Origin: DATGZX01 sp035296965
GTDB taxonomy: Bacteria > Planctomycetota > Planctomycetia > Gemmatales > Gemmataceae
Length of the DNA stretch: 28,951 nt
Assembly: GCA_035296965.1 (NCBI GenBank)
Contig: DATGZX010000319.1
Location: 1 to 28,951, forward strand
Direction of reading: 5' to 3'
Part shown: positions 1 to 8,663 of the stretch, piece by piece
How positions within the stretch are numbered: the stretch's first letter is position 1
Layout of the letters: the number at the start of each line of letters is the position of its first letter
The notes under the pieces: generated by a model
What the model was told of the DNA's origin: nothing
The model's input: only the letters and a program-made list of their open reading frames with translations
Database searches by the model: none
Position numbers and translations under genes: made by a program

Positions 1-2261
1 CCGAAGAGATTGCCGCTGCTGTCCTCGACCAGGCCGGCATTGGGGGTTTCTCCGTTGGAGCCGCTGAAAGTGGCAAGGGTGGTGATGCTGCCGCTGCCGG
101 CCGCCACCTCGAACACCGTGCCGTTGCCGGAGTAGCCGCCGGTGTAGCCCGGTCCGCCAAAGGAAGCGGTGCCGAAGAGATTGCCGCTGCTGTCCTCGAC
201 CAGGCCGGCGCCGCCATAGGATGGGTAGGCCCCGTTGGAGCCGTTGAAGGTGGCAAGGGTGGTGATGCTGCCGCTGCCGGCCGCCACCTCGAACACCGTG
301 CCGTCGCCAGCCGCGCCGCCAAAGTAGGTGGTGCCAAACAGATTGCCGCCGCTGTCCTCGACCAGGCCGCCATAGGGATTGGCCCCGTTGGAGCCGTTGA
401 AGGTGGCAAGAGTGGTGATGCTGCCGCTGCCGGCCGCCACCTCGAACACCGTGCCGTTGCCGGACTCGTAATTTCCGTTGAAGCCAATTCCACCCCAGGT
501 GGTTGCGCCGAAGAGATTGCCGCTGCTGTCCTCGACCAGGCCGGCAGAGGTGTAGGCCCCGTTGGAGCCGTTGAAGGAGGCAAGAGTGGTGATGCTGCCG
601 CTGCCGGCCGCCACCTCGAACACCGTGCCGTTGCCGGACGCGCCACCTGAGTAGGTGGTGCCAAACAGATTGCCGCTGCTGTCCTCGACCAGGGCGCCCT
701 CGGGGCCGTCCCCGTTGGAGCCGTTGAAGGAGGCAAGGGTGGTGATGCTGCCGCTGCCGGCCGCCACCTCGAACACCGTGCCGTTGCCGGACGCGCCACC
801 TGAGTAGGTGGTGCCAAACAGATTGCCGCTGCTGTCTTCGACCAAGCCGCCAACCGGGATGGACCCGTTGGCGCCGTTGAAGAAGGCAAGCGTCACAAGG
901 CTCAGGGACGGATTGACCGGCAGCGTGCCTGTTCCGGAGGCGGCGGCAAAACCATTCTGGGCAGAGTAACTCGCGCTGAGGCTGTGAATACCCACTTGCA
1001 AGCCGGAGAGGGTGAACGTGCTCGCACCATTGACCAGCCCCTGCGTAATGGGCAAGCCGTTGTCAACGGTTAGAGAAACGTTTCCCGTCGGCGTTCCTCC
1101 ATGGATGGAAGTAACCGCCACAGTGACCTGGGCGTTGCTACCGTACGTGACACTGGGGGAAGTAATCGTTATGCTGGTCGCTGTGACCTTAAAGACCGTG
1201 CCGTAGCCGGACGGGCCGCCAAAGGCGGTCATGCCGAACAGATTGCCGCTGCTGTCCTCCACCAGGCCGTCATTGGGGTAGGCCCCGTTGGAGCCGTTGA
1301 AGGAGGCAAGCGTGGTGATGCTGCCGCTGCCGGCCGCCACCTCGAATACCGTGCCGTTGCCGGAGTAGCCACCGGTGTAGCTTGGTCCGCCCTCGGAGGT
1401 GGTGCCGAAGAGATTGCCACTGCTGTCCTCGACCAGGCCGGCGCCATAGGAGGGGTAGGCCCCGTTGGAGCCGTTGAAGGAGGCAAGGGTGGTGATGCTG
1501 CCGCTGCCGGCCGCCACCTCGAACACCGTGCCGTTGCCGGGCGCGCCGCCAAAGTAGGTGGTGCCAAACAGATTGCCGCCGCTGTCCTCGACCAGGCTAC
1601 TATAGGGGAGGGCCCCGTTGGAGCCGTTGAAGGAGGCAAGGGTGGTGATGCTGCCGCTGCCGGCCGCCACCTCGAACACCGTGCCGTCACCGGTCTCGCC
1701 GCCGGTATAGCTCGGTCCGCCCCAGGTGGTGTTGCCGAAGAGATTGCCGCTGCTGTCCTCGACCAGGCCGGCACCGGGGAGGGCCCCGTTGGAACCGTTG
1801 AAGGAGGCAAGCGTGGTGATGCTGCCGCTGCCGGCCACCACCTCGAACACCGTGCCGACGCGGGACGCGCCGCCTTCTTTGGTGGTGCCGAACAGATTGC
1901 CGCTGCTGTCCTCGACCAGGGCGCCAATGGGGAGGGCCCCGTTGGAGCCGTTGAAGGAGGCAAGAGTGGTGATGCTGCCGCTGCCGGCCGCCACCTCGAG
2001 CACCGTGCCGACGCCGAACGCGCCGCCTTGTTCGGCGGTGCCAAACAAATTGCCGCTGCTGTTCTCGACCAGGCGGCCAAGTGGATATCGCCCGTTGGAG
2101 CCGTTGAAGGAGGCAAGGGTGGTGATGGTGCCGCTGCCGGCCGCCACCTCGAGCACCGTGCCGTAGCCGGACGCGCCGCCTTCTTCGGCGGTGCCAAACA
2201 GATTGCCGGTGCTGTCGTTGATCAGGCCGTCATTGGGGTAGGCCCCGTTGGAGCCGTTGAA
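1..2261 (-). repeat. Coding tandem repeat array, about 13 units, interrupted once
   Basis: Units of about 150-180 bp encode the GloVer repeats. The core encoding GTVFEVAAGSGSITTLA is nearly identical at DNA level in most units, while the short stretch after FNGSNG and the one after NLFG vary in sequence and by whole codons. The array is interrupted by the Ig-like segment at about 905-1175. Two units, around 631-690 and 781-840, are almost identical, which suggests recent duplication or gene conversion. Confidence 0.9.
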
Positions 2262-2381
2262 GGAGGCAAGCATCACAAGGCTCGGGAGCGTCCGATCCTC
2301 GAGTCTTTCGAGGAACAACCGCACGATGGTGCCCGTCTTGCGAGTAGCCTTTGGCGATCGAAGAAGCTTGTTCGAAAACAT
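1..2381 (-). CDS. GloVer-repeat exported protein with Ig-like domain (partial, C-terminus off the window)
   Basis: Reading the minus strand from the ATG at 2381, the frame stays open for 793 codons to the window edge, so the C-terminus is missing. The N-terminus is basic and contains ERLEDRTLPS (residues 25-34), the motif seen near the start of many planctomycete exported or surface proteins. From residue 41 follow seven repeats, then an Ig-like module (about 402-492, with SPSVTYGSNAQVTVAV and GTPTGNVSL), then five more complete repeats and a partial one. Each repeat follows the pattern FNGSNG...GLVEDSSGNLFGTT, GG, GNGTVFEV, GSGSITTLA, matching the Gloeo_Verruco (TIGR03803) repeat, which is thought to build a beta-propeller-like or elongated surface structure. 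A weak GGGAG lies 10 nt before the ATG. Function is unknown; a cell-surface or secreted role is inferred. Family assignment is confident. The large open frames on the plus strand and in the other minus frame are by-products of the repeat period being a multiple of three. Confidence 0.85.
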   Translation of the reverse strand, partial: MFSNKLLRSPKATRKTGTIVRLFLERLEDRTLPSLVMLASFNGSNGAYPNDGLINDSTGNLFGTAEEGGASGYGTVLEVAAGSGTITTLASFNGSNGRYPLGRLVENSSGNLFGTAEQGGAFGVGTVLEVAAGSGSITTLASFNGSNGALPIGALVEDSSGNLFGTTKEGGASRVGTVFEVVAGSGSITTLASFNGSNGALPGAGLVEDSSGNLFGNTTWGGPSYTGGETGDGTVFEVAAGSGSITTLASFNGSNGALPYSSLVEDSGGNLFGTTYFGGAPGNGTVFEVAAGSGSITTLASFNGSNGAYPSYGAGLVEDSSGNLFGTTSEGGPSYTGGYSGNGTVFEVAAGSGSITTLASFNGSNGAYPNDGLVEDSSGNLFGMTAFGGPSGYGTVFKVTATSITITSPSVTYGSNAQVTVAVTSIHGGTPTGNVSLTVDNGLPITQGLVNGASTFTLSGLQVGIHSLSASYSAQNGFAAASGTGTLPVNPSLSLVTLAFFNGANGSIPVGGLVEDSSGNLFGTTYSGGASGNGTVFEVAAGSGSITTLASFNGSNGDGPEGALVEDSSGNLFGTTYSGGASGNGTVFEVAAGSGSITTLASFNGSNGAYTSAGLVEDSSGNLFGATTWGGIGFNGNYESGNGTVFEVAAGSGSITTLATFNGSNGANPYGGLVEDSGGNLFGTTYFGGAAGDGTVFEVAAGSGSITTLATFNGSNGAYPSYGGAGLVEDSSGNLFGTASFGGPGYTGGYSGNGTVFEVAAGSGSITTLATFSGSNGETPNAGLVEDSSGNLF

Positions 2382-2583
2382 GGATCCGGCGCTCCCTTCA
2401 GAGGCTGCGAGTTTGGGAAGCGAGGGATGACGTTTCCCTCCCAGAGTTACCCGCTCGCGGGAGCCGAAACCTTACAGCCGGACCTTTCACACCCTCCGGG
2501 TGAGCAGGCATCGAGAGCCAGAGAGGCTGCCAGCCTTAGACAGGGGTGCGAGCGCAGGGCGCCCGTTTGGCCTCAGGAACAGA

Positions 2584-3003
2584 TCAGGAGTTTCCTTGAT
2601 CCGGGTCGTGACGCAAAAGCGCCTCGAAACCGGCCTGTTCGAAATGGAGGTCGAACGTGAGGGCCTGTGTGAGACCACGCTTTTGCATGATGAGGAAAGA
2701 AATGCAGTCGGTCAGAGACCATTCCTTGTCGGACCGCTCGGCGTGCAACACCAAGCCGGCCTCAAACATATCAGCGCTCGCTGCAACAATCTCGAATTGG
2801 GGCGAAGCACGCAAATGGGCGACCAACGCCTGAATCCGCGGCCGATTGATCGGCTTGGAACACGCATTCACCACCTCCCACAAAACGTATTCCGACCCCA
2901 ACAATCCTTCTTTGACGTGTCGGGCCCAGTCCAGGGCTCGGTCATGTAACGCGTCCCGGGGATCCAGGATGGCCAAAAGATAACTGGTATCCACAAATAT
3001 CAT
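2584..3003 (-). CDS. PIN-domain ribonuclease toxin, VapC-like
   Basis: This 139-residue protein has the layout of a VapC-type PIN toxin, a metal-dependent endoribonuclease. The acidic residues expected in the active site are visible: D5 in the opening IFVDTS, E43 in LWEVVNA, D99 in SLTDC and D118 in LTFDLHF. The ATG overlaps the stop codon of the upstream antitoxin gene in an ATGA arrangement (3000-3003), so the two are translationally coupled. The RNA target cannot be told from sequence. The pairing with a small antitoxin makes the toxin role very likely. Confidence 0.88.
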   Translation of the reverse strand: MIFVDTSYLLAILDPRDALHDRALDWARHVKEGLLGSEYVLWEVVNACSKPINRPRIQALVAHLRASPQFEIVAASADMFEAGLVLHAERSDKEWSLTDCISFLIMQKRGLTQALTFDLHFEQAGFEALLRHDPDQGNS

Positions 3004-3239
3004 GGCCGCTTTGGCATCCCGTAGAGATAGTGATCGTGCTGCGCGGCCGCGTCCGAAGGCCAGTCAGGGTCGCTCGGGAAAGCTTCGAGGACTTTGACCA
3101 GCTGCAAAAGAGGGAACTCTTCAACGGACTGCGGAGAGGGCGATGGCAGGGGAATCTGCAGAACATAGCCCGCCGGCAGATCCACGGGCTCTTCGGGAAC
3201 GAACACATGACCATTGAAGCGGGCTTTGACGGTTGACAC
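3000..3239 (-). CDS. Small antitoxin, AF2212/DUF104-like
   Basis: A 79-residue protein beginning MSTVKARFNGHVFVPEEP. The pattern A-x-F-x-G-x-V-F-x-P-x-x-P-V-D-L-P-x-G is characteristic of the AF2212/DUF104 class of antitoxins. I chose the GTG at 3239 because AAGGAG lies 6 nt upstream; the frame is also open further upstream but would then overlap the preceding gene. The C-terminal part, rich in proline, serine and acidic residues, probably wraps the toxin. The stop overlaps the start of the PIN gene by 4 nt. It is expected to neutralise the PIN toxin and may autoregulate the operon, though no DNA-binding domain is obvious. Confidence 0.75.
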   Translation of the reverse strand: MSTVKARFNGHVFVPEEPVDLPAGYVLQIPLPSPSPQSVEEFPLLQLVKVLEAFPSDPDWPSDAAAQHDHYLYGMPKRP

Positions 3240-3273
3240 AAATGACTCCTTGGCATCTTGCGATAAATCGTTG

Positions 3274-3618
3274 TCAAACGTAAGGCGGGATGTCAACTTC
3301 TTCGCCGTCGGACAATGCGGCGTGGCTGACGTAAAGAACCATGAACTCCTCAGGATTGATGCCCTTGCGGAGACATCTCTGGTACAAGTCCGTTTGCGTG
3401 CGTCCGAAGCCAACGCACTCTTCACCATGAAACGCAACCCATTGCCGGTCGTGCTCCTTCAGTAGTTCCGGCAGATCGCGGTAGAAAGTATCCATTGCCT
3501 TGGCGATGAGTGGATAGATGGGAAGCTGTTCCGGCGGCTTGGATGTTTCCTCGGTGGAACGGCCTTGAGCGGGGACAATAGTCGGGGCCACTATGTGCTT
3601 CTCTGGATTTGGTTGCAT
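3274..3618 (-). CDS. DUF5678-like protein
   Basis: A 114-residue protein with a disordered Pro/Thr-rich N-terminus and a compact C-terminal domain containing LPELLKEHDRQWVAFHGEE, CVGFGRTQTDLYQRC and LYVSHAALSDGEEVDIP. This resembles the DUF5678 family, small planctomycete-rich proteins of unknown function. It is the first gene of a three-gene unit; its stop at 3274 lies 34 nt before the chosen start of the antitoxin. The ATG at 3618 has no clear ribosome-binding site. The same domain often precedes another small gene in planctomycetes, so it may be a regulatory or chaperone-like partner; that is speculation. The family call is from memory of the motif, not a search. Confidence 0.65.
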   Translation of the reverse strand: MQPNPEKHIVAPTIVPAQGRSTEETSKPPEQLPIYPLIAKAMDTFYRDLPELLKEHDRQWVAFHGEECVGFGRTQTDLYQRCLRKGINPEEFMVLYVSHAALSDGEEVDIPPYV

Positions 3619-3863
3619 GGTGTTCTACCGGCGCTTGATCCTCGACAGCGGAAGCTCTCTTTATCGAGTCAGCTGCTATTCTGGCATTCTCTCTAAGCAA
3701 GCTGCAAGGGCAACCAAGAATCGCGGCCGAGACGTAATCTCGCCAATCGGCCCTGTATTTGCTTTGGACACCCTGAGACACAGAAGTGCCGTGTTTCACC
3801 CAATTGTACCCGAACGTACTGGGCTGCAAGGGACCGACCCAAAATCCTTGCATCCTCGCCCCG

Positions 3864-6800
3864 CTACCAACCCATCCCCACCCCCGCCAGGCGGCGCTGG
3901 ATCTCCGGAAGAATCGCAATGGTTACGGTGCCGTCTACGTGCCCGCGCGCGAATTGTGAAAGGTCGGGACTGAATGGCCCATCGCTATCGGTCGGTTCCG
4001 TATCTATCCACAGTGTGACAAGGGAAGAATCGTCCTGGACACGAAAAAGAGTCAAGCTCGAAGGATACTGCGGATTCGACGACTCAAAGCGGTAGATCTT
4101 GCCTGGACTGAAACGGTTGGCAACACAAATCGCCAATCCGTGTTCTTTCCCCGTCGGCCATTCCACCTCCAGATACAATGCGTCATCACCTCGTTTCGTT
4201 TCGGTCCAGATCGTCAGCCATCTGCCGTCTCGATCCGTTGCGAGGAGGCGACTGCTCCAAGTACTCGTCGAGGGCTTTTCCCACAAAAGCTTTCCTGTGG
4301 TTCCCTCATATGCCCGAAACCATCGGCGTTCGCTGTCTGGCGCGCCGCTTCGGCCCTCGACCGCGTAATAGCTCGCATCGGCGGAGATACCGGTTGTGTA
4401 TGTGCGCAAATTGAAATCCAGGATCGTTGCCAGTGGTTCCAGTGGGTGGGGCCCAAAGAGATCGCGGATGCGGCAGACGCGCGGCTCCTTTACGGGATCA
4501 TTTTTGAAGGGCGGGGCCTTTCCGCCTTTTGTCTCAACGCGAAAGAGGAGCATCTTCCCAGACGGATGGTAAGCGAGCTTGTCCTCCACGCCCGGAGGCA
4601 AATCCCATTTTTTGATCTGCTCCCCGTTTTCCAAGTCGTAGAGCTTCGCGTACTTGTAGGTCGAGAAGGCAAGCCGTTTTCCCTTTTCGTCAAAGGCCAG
4701 TGCTGCATTGTCGGCAGTATCCCCCCTGGGTACATCGAACCGGTGAAGCAACTTTCCACTGCTGGCATCCCAGACGCCCACTTGCCAGTTCTGTGAAAGA
4801 GCTGCAATGTACTTGCCGTTCGGGGAGTAGACCAAGTGCTCGATGCGTGCATCCAGCCCGCGCAACGTCATGATGCCATGACCATTGCGCAATTCCCAGA
4901 CATACGTGCCATGGGGTGTTGGTTTGAACCGTTCCCAGCTGGTGGCAGCAAGTCGTTTGCCATCGGCAGAATAAGCCAACCCACTGACGAAATCACCGCA
5001 CTCAAGCGACAGTAGTAACGAGCCGGTAGCGGCATCCCACAACAGGACTCCCAGACGTCCCCCTGCGGTGACGATGGTTCCATCCGGGCTGAAGGCGAGC
5101 GCATACACGCCGTACCTTGAACTGCGGCAGTGAGCGATCGGCCTGCGAAGAGGCAAGTCCCAGAGCGTGACCAACGTCCCGGCATCGCCCACGGCCAATC
5201 GGCCGTGCACCAACGTGTCCTTCTCTCCAACAAGCCGGCTATCCGAGCTGAAGGCCAGCGACTGGATTGCATTCCGGCCATTCGGGATCTTGGCTACCTT
5301 CTCGCCGCTTGTAATTGACCAGAGAGTCACCAGTCCATCCTCGTCACCGGATGCGAGGAGCTTGTTGTCGGGCGAAAATGCGAGAGCGCTTGCAGTCACC
5401 GGAAACTGCCAGAGGAGCTTTCCGGAAGCGGCATTCCAGACAGCGATCAGGCTTTTCTGGTCGGACATGGTTGCGGCAGCGGCGGCCAGGGTGCCATCGC
5501 TCGCAAGTACAAGTGGTGGGCCTTCATCTGATTGGAGGAGGTGCTTTGCACTGCCAGGAAAGCTAAATGTGCTTAGCGTGCGTTTCTTGTCCACATTCCA
5601 GAGCTGAAAGGAGCCGTCGTCCTTTGCCACCAGCTGCACCGGCGTATCGTCCGGGCGGAACGCCACTGGGCCGCTGCCTGGCAGACCAGAGTCGTACGTC
5701 AAACCGGTGTTTGAGTCCCACATCTTGGCCTCTTCCGTGGGGCCCGAGCGATTACTGTAGCCGCCAATCAGAAGCCGCTGTCCCTTGGCGTCCCATGCGA
5801 CGGAAGTGGAATCCTTCTCGATACGCTTCTCCAGCTCAACATCCAATCCTTGCAAACACGCCGCGGCCTGATCGCGCAGATCGGCGTCCGTACCCAGCTT
5901 GGCGGCTTCTTCGACGCGGTACCAGGCATCTCGGAACCAAGTTTGTTCGTGCGGAAGAAGGCGGATTGTCCGGATGTCTTGATTCAACGATGCACGTTTT
6001 TGTTCCCGTGTTTTCGATTTCTCGTTGAGAACAGCACCGGTCGCAAGGGCAGCCGAGGCGATCAGCACAATAACAATGGCCGCGGCCCAAGCCTTGTTTC
6101 GGCGCGCCCACATCCACACGCGTCGCGGCGTTCGTGCCGGCCGGGCAAGGGTGGGCTCAAGGCGCAGCCAGCGTCGCAGATCGGCCGCGAACTCGGCCGC
6201 CGAGGCGTAGCGGTCGCCGGCCTGCTTCCGCAAGGCCTTGCTGCAGACGGCCGCCAGATCAGCCGGCACGTTGGCCACGCGCTGCCGCAGGGGGACCGGC
6301 TCCGCGGTTTGGATCAGACTTAGGACGGCTTCACGCGTTGGCGCCTCGAAAGCCCGGTGCAGCGTGAGCAGCTCGTAGAGCGTCACGCCCAGTCCGTAAA
6401 CGTCGGTGCGGCAGTCGGCTTTGCCCCGGCACTGCTCGGGGGCCATGTATTCGGGAGTGCCCAGGACGCCGCTGGCGGAGAAACACTCTGACGAGATGTC
6501 CGTGTCGGATTTCGCAGCCCCCGTGCCAGCCGTGCCGTTGACCCACGCGGATAGGCCGAAGTCGATGATCCAGCACTGGCCTGCCTGGTCGATCATGACG
6601 TTGGACGGTTTCACGTCGCGGTGCAAGATGCCGACGCCGTGGGAGTGGCGAACGCCGTGGGCATGGTCAATCGCCTCGGCGGCGTCGGCCATCACCTGGG
6701 CCACGGACTGGAAATACTCCGTCGAGAGTTTCAGCCTGGTCCCAGGATGGCCGTTGCCCGGGGTCGGAAGAATGGTCTGAGCCTTGGACTCCAGAGAGGC

Positions 6801-7445
6801 CGGACCCCGTTCAGAACTCGCAGAGGCTTTGTTGCTGGAACGCGTGTCCTGTGTGCTTTTCTCGCGGCTGTGCAAGTCGGAGACCACAAGGCTGGCGAGC
6901 TTGCCGAGCGGCGGCGTTCGCCGGCCGGCGGCTGAAGTCTCCAGCTGGTAGGCAGTCTTGACGACGTGGTGCAGGGCGGCACCGTCCACGTAGGGCATGA
7001 CGAAGTATTGCAAGGGGCCGTCTTCGCCAGCCGTAAGGATCGGCACAATGTGGGTCTGGTGCAGTTGAGCCAGCACCTGCTGCTCGCGGAGGAACCGGTC
7101 GCGCGCCTCGGGCGAGATGCGGCCCTGGCGGATGATCTTGACAGCCACGCGCCGCTGGAGGCGGTCGTGGTACGCCTCGTAGATCTCCCCCATGCCGCCG
7201 CGGCCGATGAGCCTGACAATGCGGAACTCACCAAGCTGCCGCGGAGGCGGGGGCGCGCTCGGCGGGCAGGCGCCGTCCAGCAGACGGTTCATGCCCGCCA
7301 GGGAGCGAAATTCCCCGGCGAGGTCGGGGTGGCGCGCGCAGTAGTCATTCAGCACCGTCAATGGTTGCGAGGCAGCCTCATAGGCTTGCAGGAATTGGGC
7401 CTGCAACTCGTCGGTTGAACTGGGTGTCGAAGCGTCGGCGCTCAT
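3864..7445 (-). CDS. Membrane Ser/Thr protein kinase with C-terminal WD40 repeats
   Basis: This 1193-residue protein has a short helical N-terminus, then a Hanks-type kinase domain: glycine loop IGRGGMGEIYE (80-90), catalytic lysine K103 in AVKII, HRDVKPSN (275-282), DFG (295-297), GTPEYMAPEQ (329-338). Between the hinge and the catalytic loop is a polar insert of about 70 residues (roughly 168-240), rich in Ser, Arg and Lys. A single membrane segment lies at about 453-471, so the kinase is cytoplasmic and the C-terminal region is on the other side. From about residue 530 there are multiple WD40-type repeats (for example LAFSPDNKLLASGDEDG, LAFSPDGTIVTAGG). The protein ends in IQRRLAGVGMGW, a tail I associate with planctomycete kinases of this type. 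The start has GGAGGT 8 nt upstream. It lies 80 nt downstream of the ECF sigma gene, so a shared signalling pathway is likely. Confidence 0.93.
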   Translation of the reverse strand: MSADASTPSSTDELQAQFLQAYEAASQPLTVLNDYCARHPDLAGEFRSLAGMNRLLDGACPPSAPPPPRQLGEFRIVRLIGRGGMGEIYEAYHDRLQRRVAVKIIRQGRISPEARDRFLREQQVLAQLHQTHIVPILTAGEDGPLQYFVMPYVDGAALHHVVKTAYQLETSAAGRRTPPLGKLASLVVSDLHSREKSTQDTRSSNKASASSERGPASLESKAQTILPTPGNGHPGTRLKLSTEYFQSVAQVMADAAEAIDHAHGVRHSHGVGILHRDVKPSNVMIDQAGQCWIIDFGLSAWVNGTAGTGAAKSDTDISSECFSASGVLGTPEYMAPEQCRGKADCRTDVYGLGVTLYELLTLHRAFEAPTREAVLSLIQTAEPVPLRQRVANVPADLAAVCSKALRKQAGDRYASAAEFAADLRRWLRLEPTLARPARTPRRVWMWARRNKAWAAAIVIVLIASAALATGAVLNEKSKTREQKRASLNQDIRTIRLLPHEQTWFRDAWYRVEEAAKLGTDADLRDQAAACLQGLDVELEKRIEKDSTSVAWDAKGQRLLIGGYSNRSGPTEEAKMWDSNTGLTYDSGLPGSGPVAFRPDDTPVQLVAKDDGSFQLWNVDKKRTLSTFSFPGSAKHLLQSDEGPPLVLASDGTLAAAAATMSDQKSLIAVWNAASGKLLWQFPVTASALAFSPDNKLLASGDEDGLVTLWSITSGEKVAKIPNGRNAIQSLAFSSDSRLVGEKDTLVHGRLAVGDAGTLVTLWDLPLRRPIAHCRSSRYGVYALAFSPDGTIVTAGGRLGVLLWDAATGSLLLSLECGDFVSGLAYSADGKRLAATSWERFKPTPHGTYVWELRNGHGIMTLRGLDARIEHLVYSPNGKYIAALSQNWQVGVWDASSGKLLHRFDVPRGDTADNAALAFDEKGKRLAFSTYKYAKLYDLENGEQIKKWDLPPGVEDKLAYHPSGKMLLFRVETKGGKAPPFKNDPVKEPRVCRIRDLFGPHPLEPLATILDFNLRTYTTGISADASYYAVEGRSGAPDSERRWFRAYEGTTGKLLWEKPSTSTWSSRLLATDRDGRWLTIWTETKRGDDALYLEVEWPTGKEHGLAICVANRFSPGKIYRFESSNPQYPSSLTLFRVQDDSSLVTLWIDTEPTDSDGPFSPDLSQFARGHVDGTVTIAILPEIQRRLAGVGMGW

Positions 7446-7525
7446 GGCTAGGCACCTCCGATGGAACTCATTCCTTCAGGGGCTATCTGGGTGGCGGCTG
7501 GCCGTACTCTGCCCGTGTCGGTAGC

Positions 7526-8107
7526 TCAGTTCTTCGACTCGGGGAAGAGCCGGTGCCACAACTCCTTGAACCGCTTCAAGGCCCGAGTGTAGCGCACCAT
7601 GGCCGCATTGTCGGTGACGTCCAGGACCGAGGCGATTTCCGCGTAGGACAACCCATCCTGGTGGCGCATCCAGAGAAGCTGCCGATCTTTTTCCTTCAGC
7701 AGCTCCACGGTCTGGCGGACGGCCCGCTGCACTTCCGCGTTGGCGGCTGCCGAGCTAGGGCTCGCACGCCGCTGGATCAAGCCAAGACCGAGCTGCAGCG
7801 ATGACCGCTCGGGGAATGGCATCTCTCGATGGACGTCGCGCCCGAGGCGGTTGTGCTGCCGCCACAGGCGGATCAGCGTGTCAAGGACGATGCGGTACAG
7901 CCAGGCGTAAGGCGTCATGGACGCCTGTTCCTTGAAGCGCGGGTACTTGCTCCGGGCATCCAGGAAGGCCTCGTTGAGGACGTCGTCCGGGTCGATGCGG
8001 GCGGCAAGGGAGTCGTCGATTCGGCGCTGGAGCATGCTCAGCAGCCGGGGCCGGTTTTCCTCGAACAACTTGCCCAGCGCAGCGAGATCTGCCACCGAGG
8101 AAGGCAC
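7526..8107 (-). CDS. ECF-family RNA polymerase sigma factor
   Basis: A 193-residue sigma-70 family protein of the extracytoplasmic-function type. Region 2 is seen at about residues 36-86 (DPDDVLNEAFLDARSKYP, MTPYAWLYRIVLDTLIRLWR) and region 4 at about 137-183 (KEKDRQLLWMRHQDGLSYAEIA, then a recognition helix ending LKRFKEL). I chose GTG at 8107 because GGAGGAG stands 4 nt upstream; a longer frame upstream lacks family similarity. It lies directly before the Ser/Thr kinase gene on the same strand, a common planctomycete pairing in which the kinase is thought to control the sigma factor in place of a classical anti-sigma. No anti-sigma gene is seen next to it. Target promoters cannot be deduced. 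Confidence 0.92.
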   Translation of the reverse strand: MPSSVADLAALGKLFEENRPRLLSMLQRRIDDSLAARIDPDDVLNEAFLDARSKYPRFKEQASMTPYAWLYRIVLDTLIRLWRQHNRLGRDVHREMPFPERSSLQLGLGLIQRRASPSSAAANAEVQRAVRQTVELLKEKDRQLLWMRHQDGLSYAEIASVLDVTDNAAMVRYTRALKRFKELWHRLFPESKN

Positions 8108-8663
8108 GGTTCTCCTCCAGGATCGCGTAGGCTTCGCGATAGCACATCGCCCCAGAGTATACCCGTCTGGTGCTGGCAAAACCTTACATGGGTTTCACGA
8201 TTTGGGGGAAGACTTGAGGTGGCGAGTGTGGCCCGGCGGGTATTTGGCCTATGATTTTCAACTTCATACTGGCCACGGCGCGCCTGTGCGAGACGGAAGA
8301 CATAAACGGCGACCGTCAGCGACCGTTCCTTTTTCGCTTGGCATTCCGCTGGGCCTCGGCCGGGCTGACGTCCTGTTGCATGAGGTAACATCTTTTCCAG
8401 ATATTCCGTTGGTGCCCAGGTAGGCCATTCGAACCAACCGGATATTCGCCCCAATTTTCCAGCTTGCTCTGAGCAGAATCAGCCTGGACAGTACAATGGC
8501 GTCGGTCCACGGCAATGGCCCCGCCGATTTCCATCATCGGGACGTCGGGTGCGTCGTCTGTGACGCAGGGCTTGCTGCCCCATCTGCTGCGTGTGCTCGT
8601 CACAAAAAGGTAGCAGGATTTCAGGCACGCGCGGAAGTTCTTCTGACGAGAAAAGAGTCGTCC
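8108..8663. other. Divergent intergenic region between sigma factor and efflux genes
   Basis: About 556 bp with no convincing gene on either strand. It must hold the promoters of the sigma/kinase unit (minus) and of the efflux adaptor (plus). On the minus strand TATACT at 8156-8161 resembles a -10 box about 50 nt before the sigma start, but no good -35 box is spaced from it. An in-frame extension of the adaptor from an ATG at 8496 is open but encodes Cys/His-rich low-complexity sequence before the real lipoprotein signal. Confidence 0.5.

Noticed and set aside
1229..2197. Minus-strand 322-codon frame rich in Ala, Pro and Ser
   Set aside because: It is an out-of-frame reading of the repeats; the frame starting at 2381 gives the recognised repeat family and the LEDRTLPS motif.
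1101..2660. Plus-strand open frame of 519 codons across the repeat array
   Set aside because: It is the antisense of the GloVer repeats; the 3-fold period keeps several frames open. Its Ala/Gly/Glu-rich composition has no family motif.
3422..3919. Minus-strand 165-codon frame
   Set aside because: It overlaps both the DUF5678-like gene and the end of the kinase in another frame and shows no motif.
8496..8663. Upstream in-frame extension of the efflux adaptor
   Set aside because: The start at 8664 gives a proper lipoprotein signal with lipobox; the extension would bury it.
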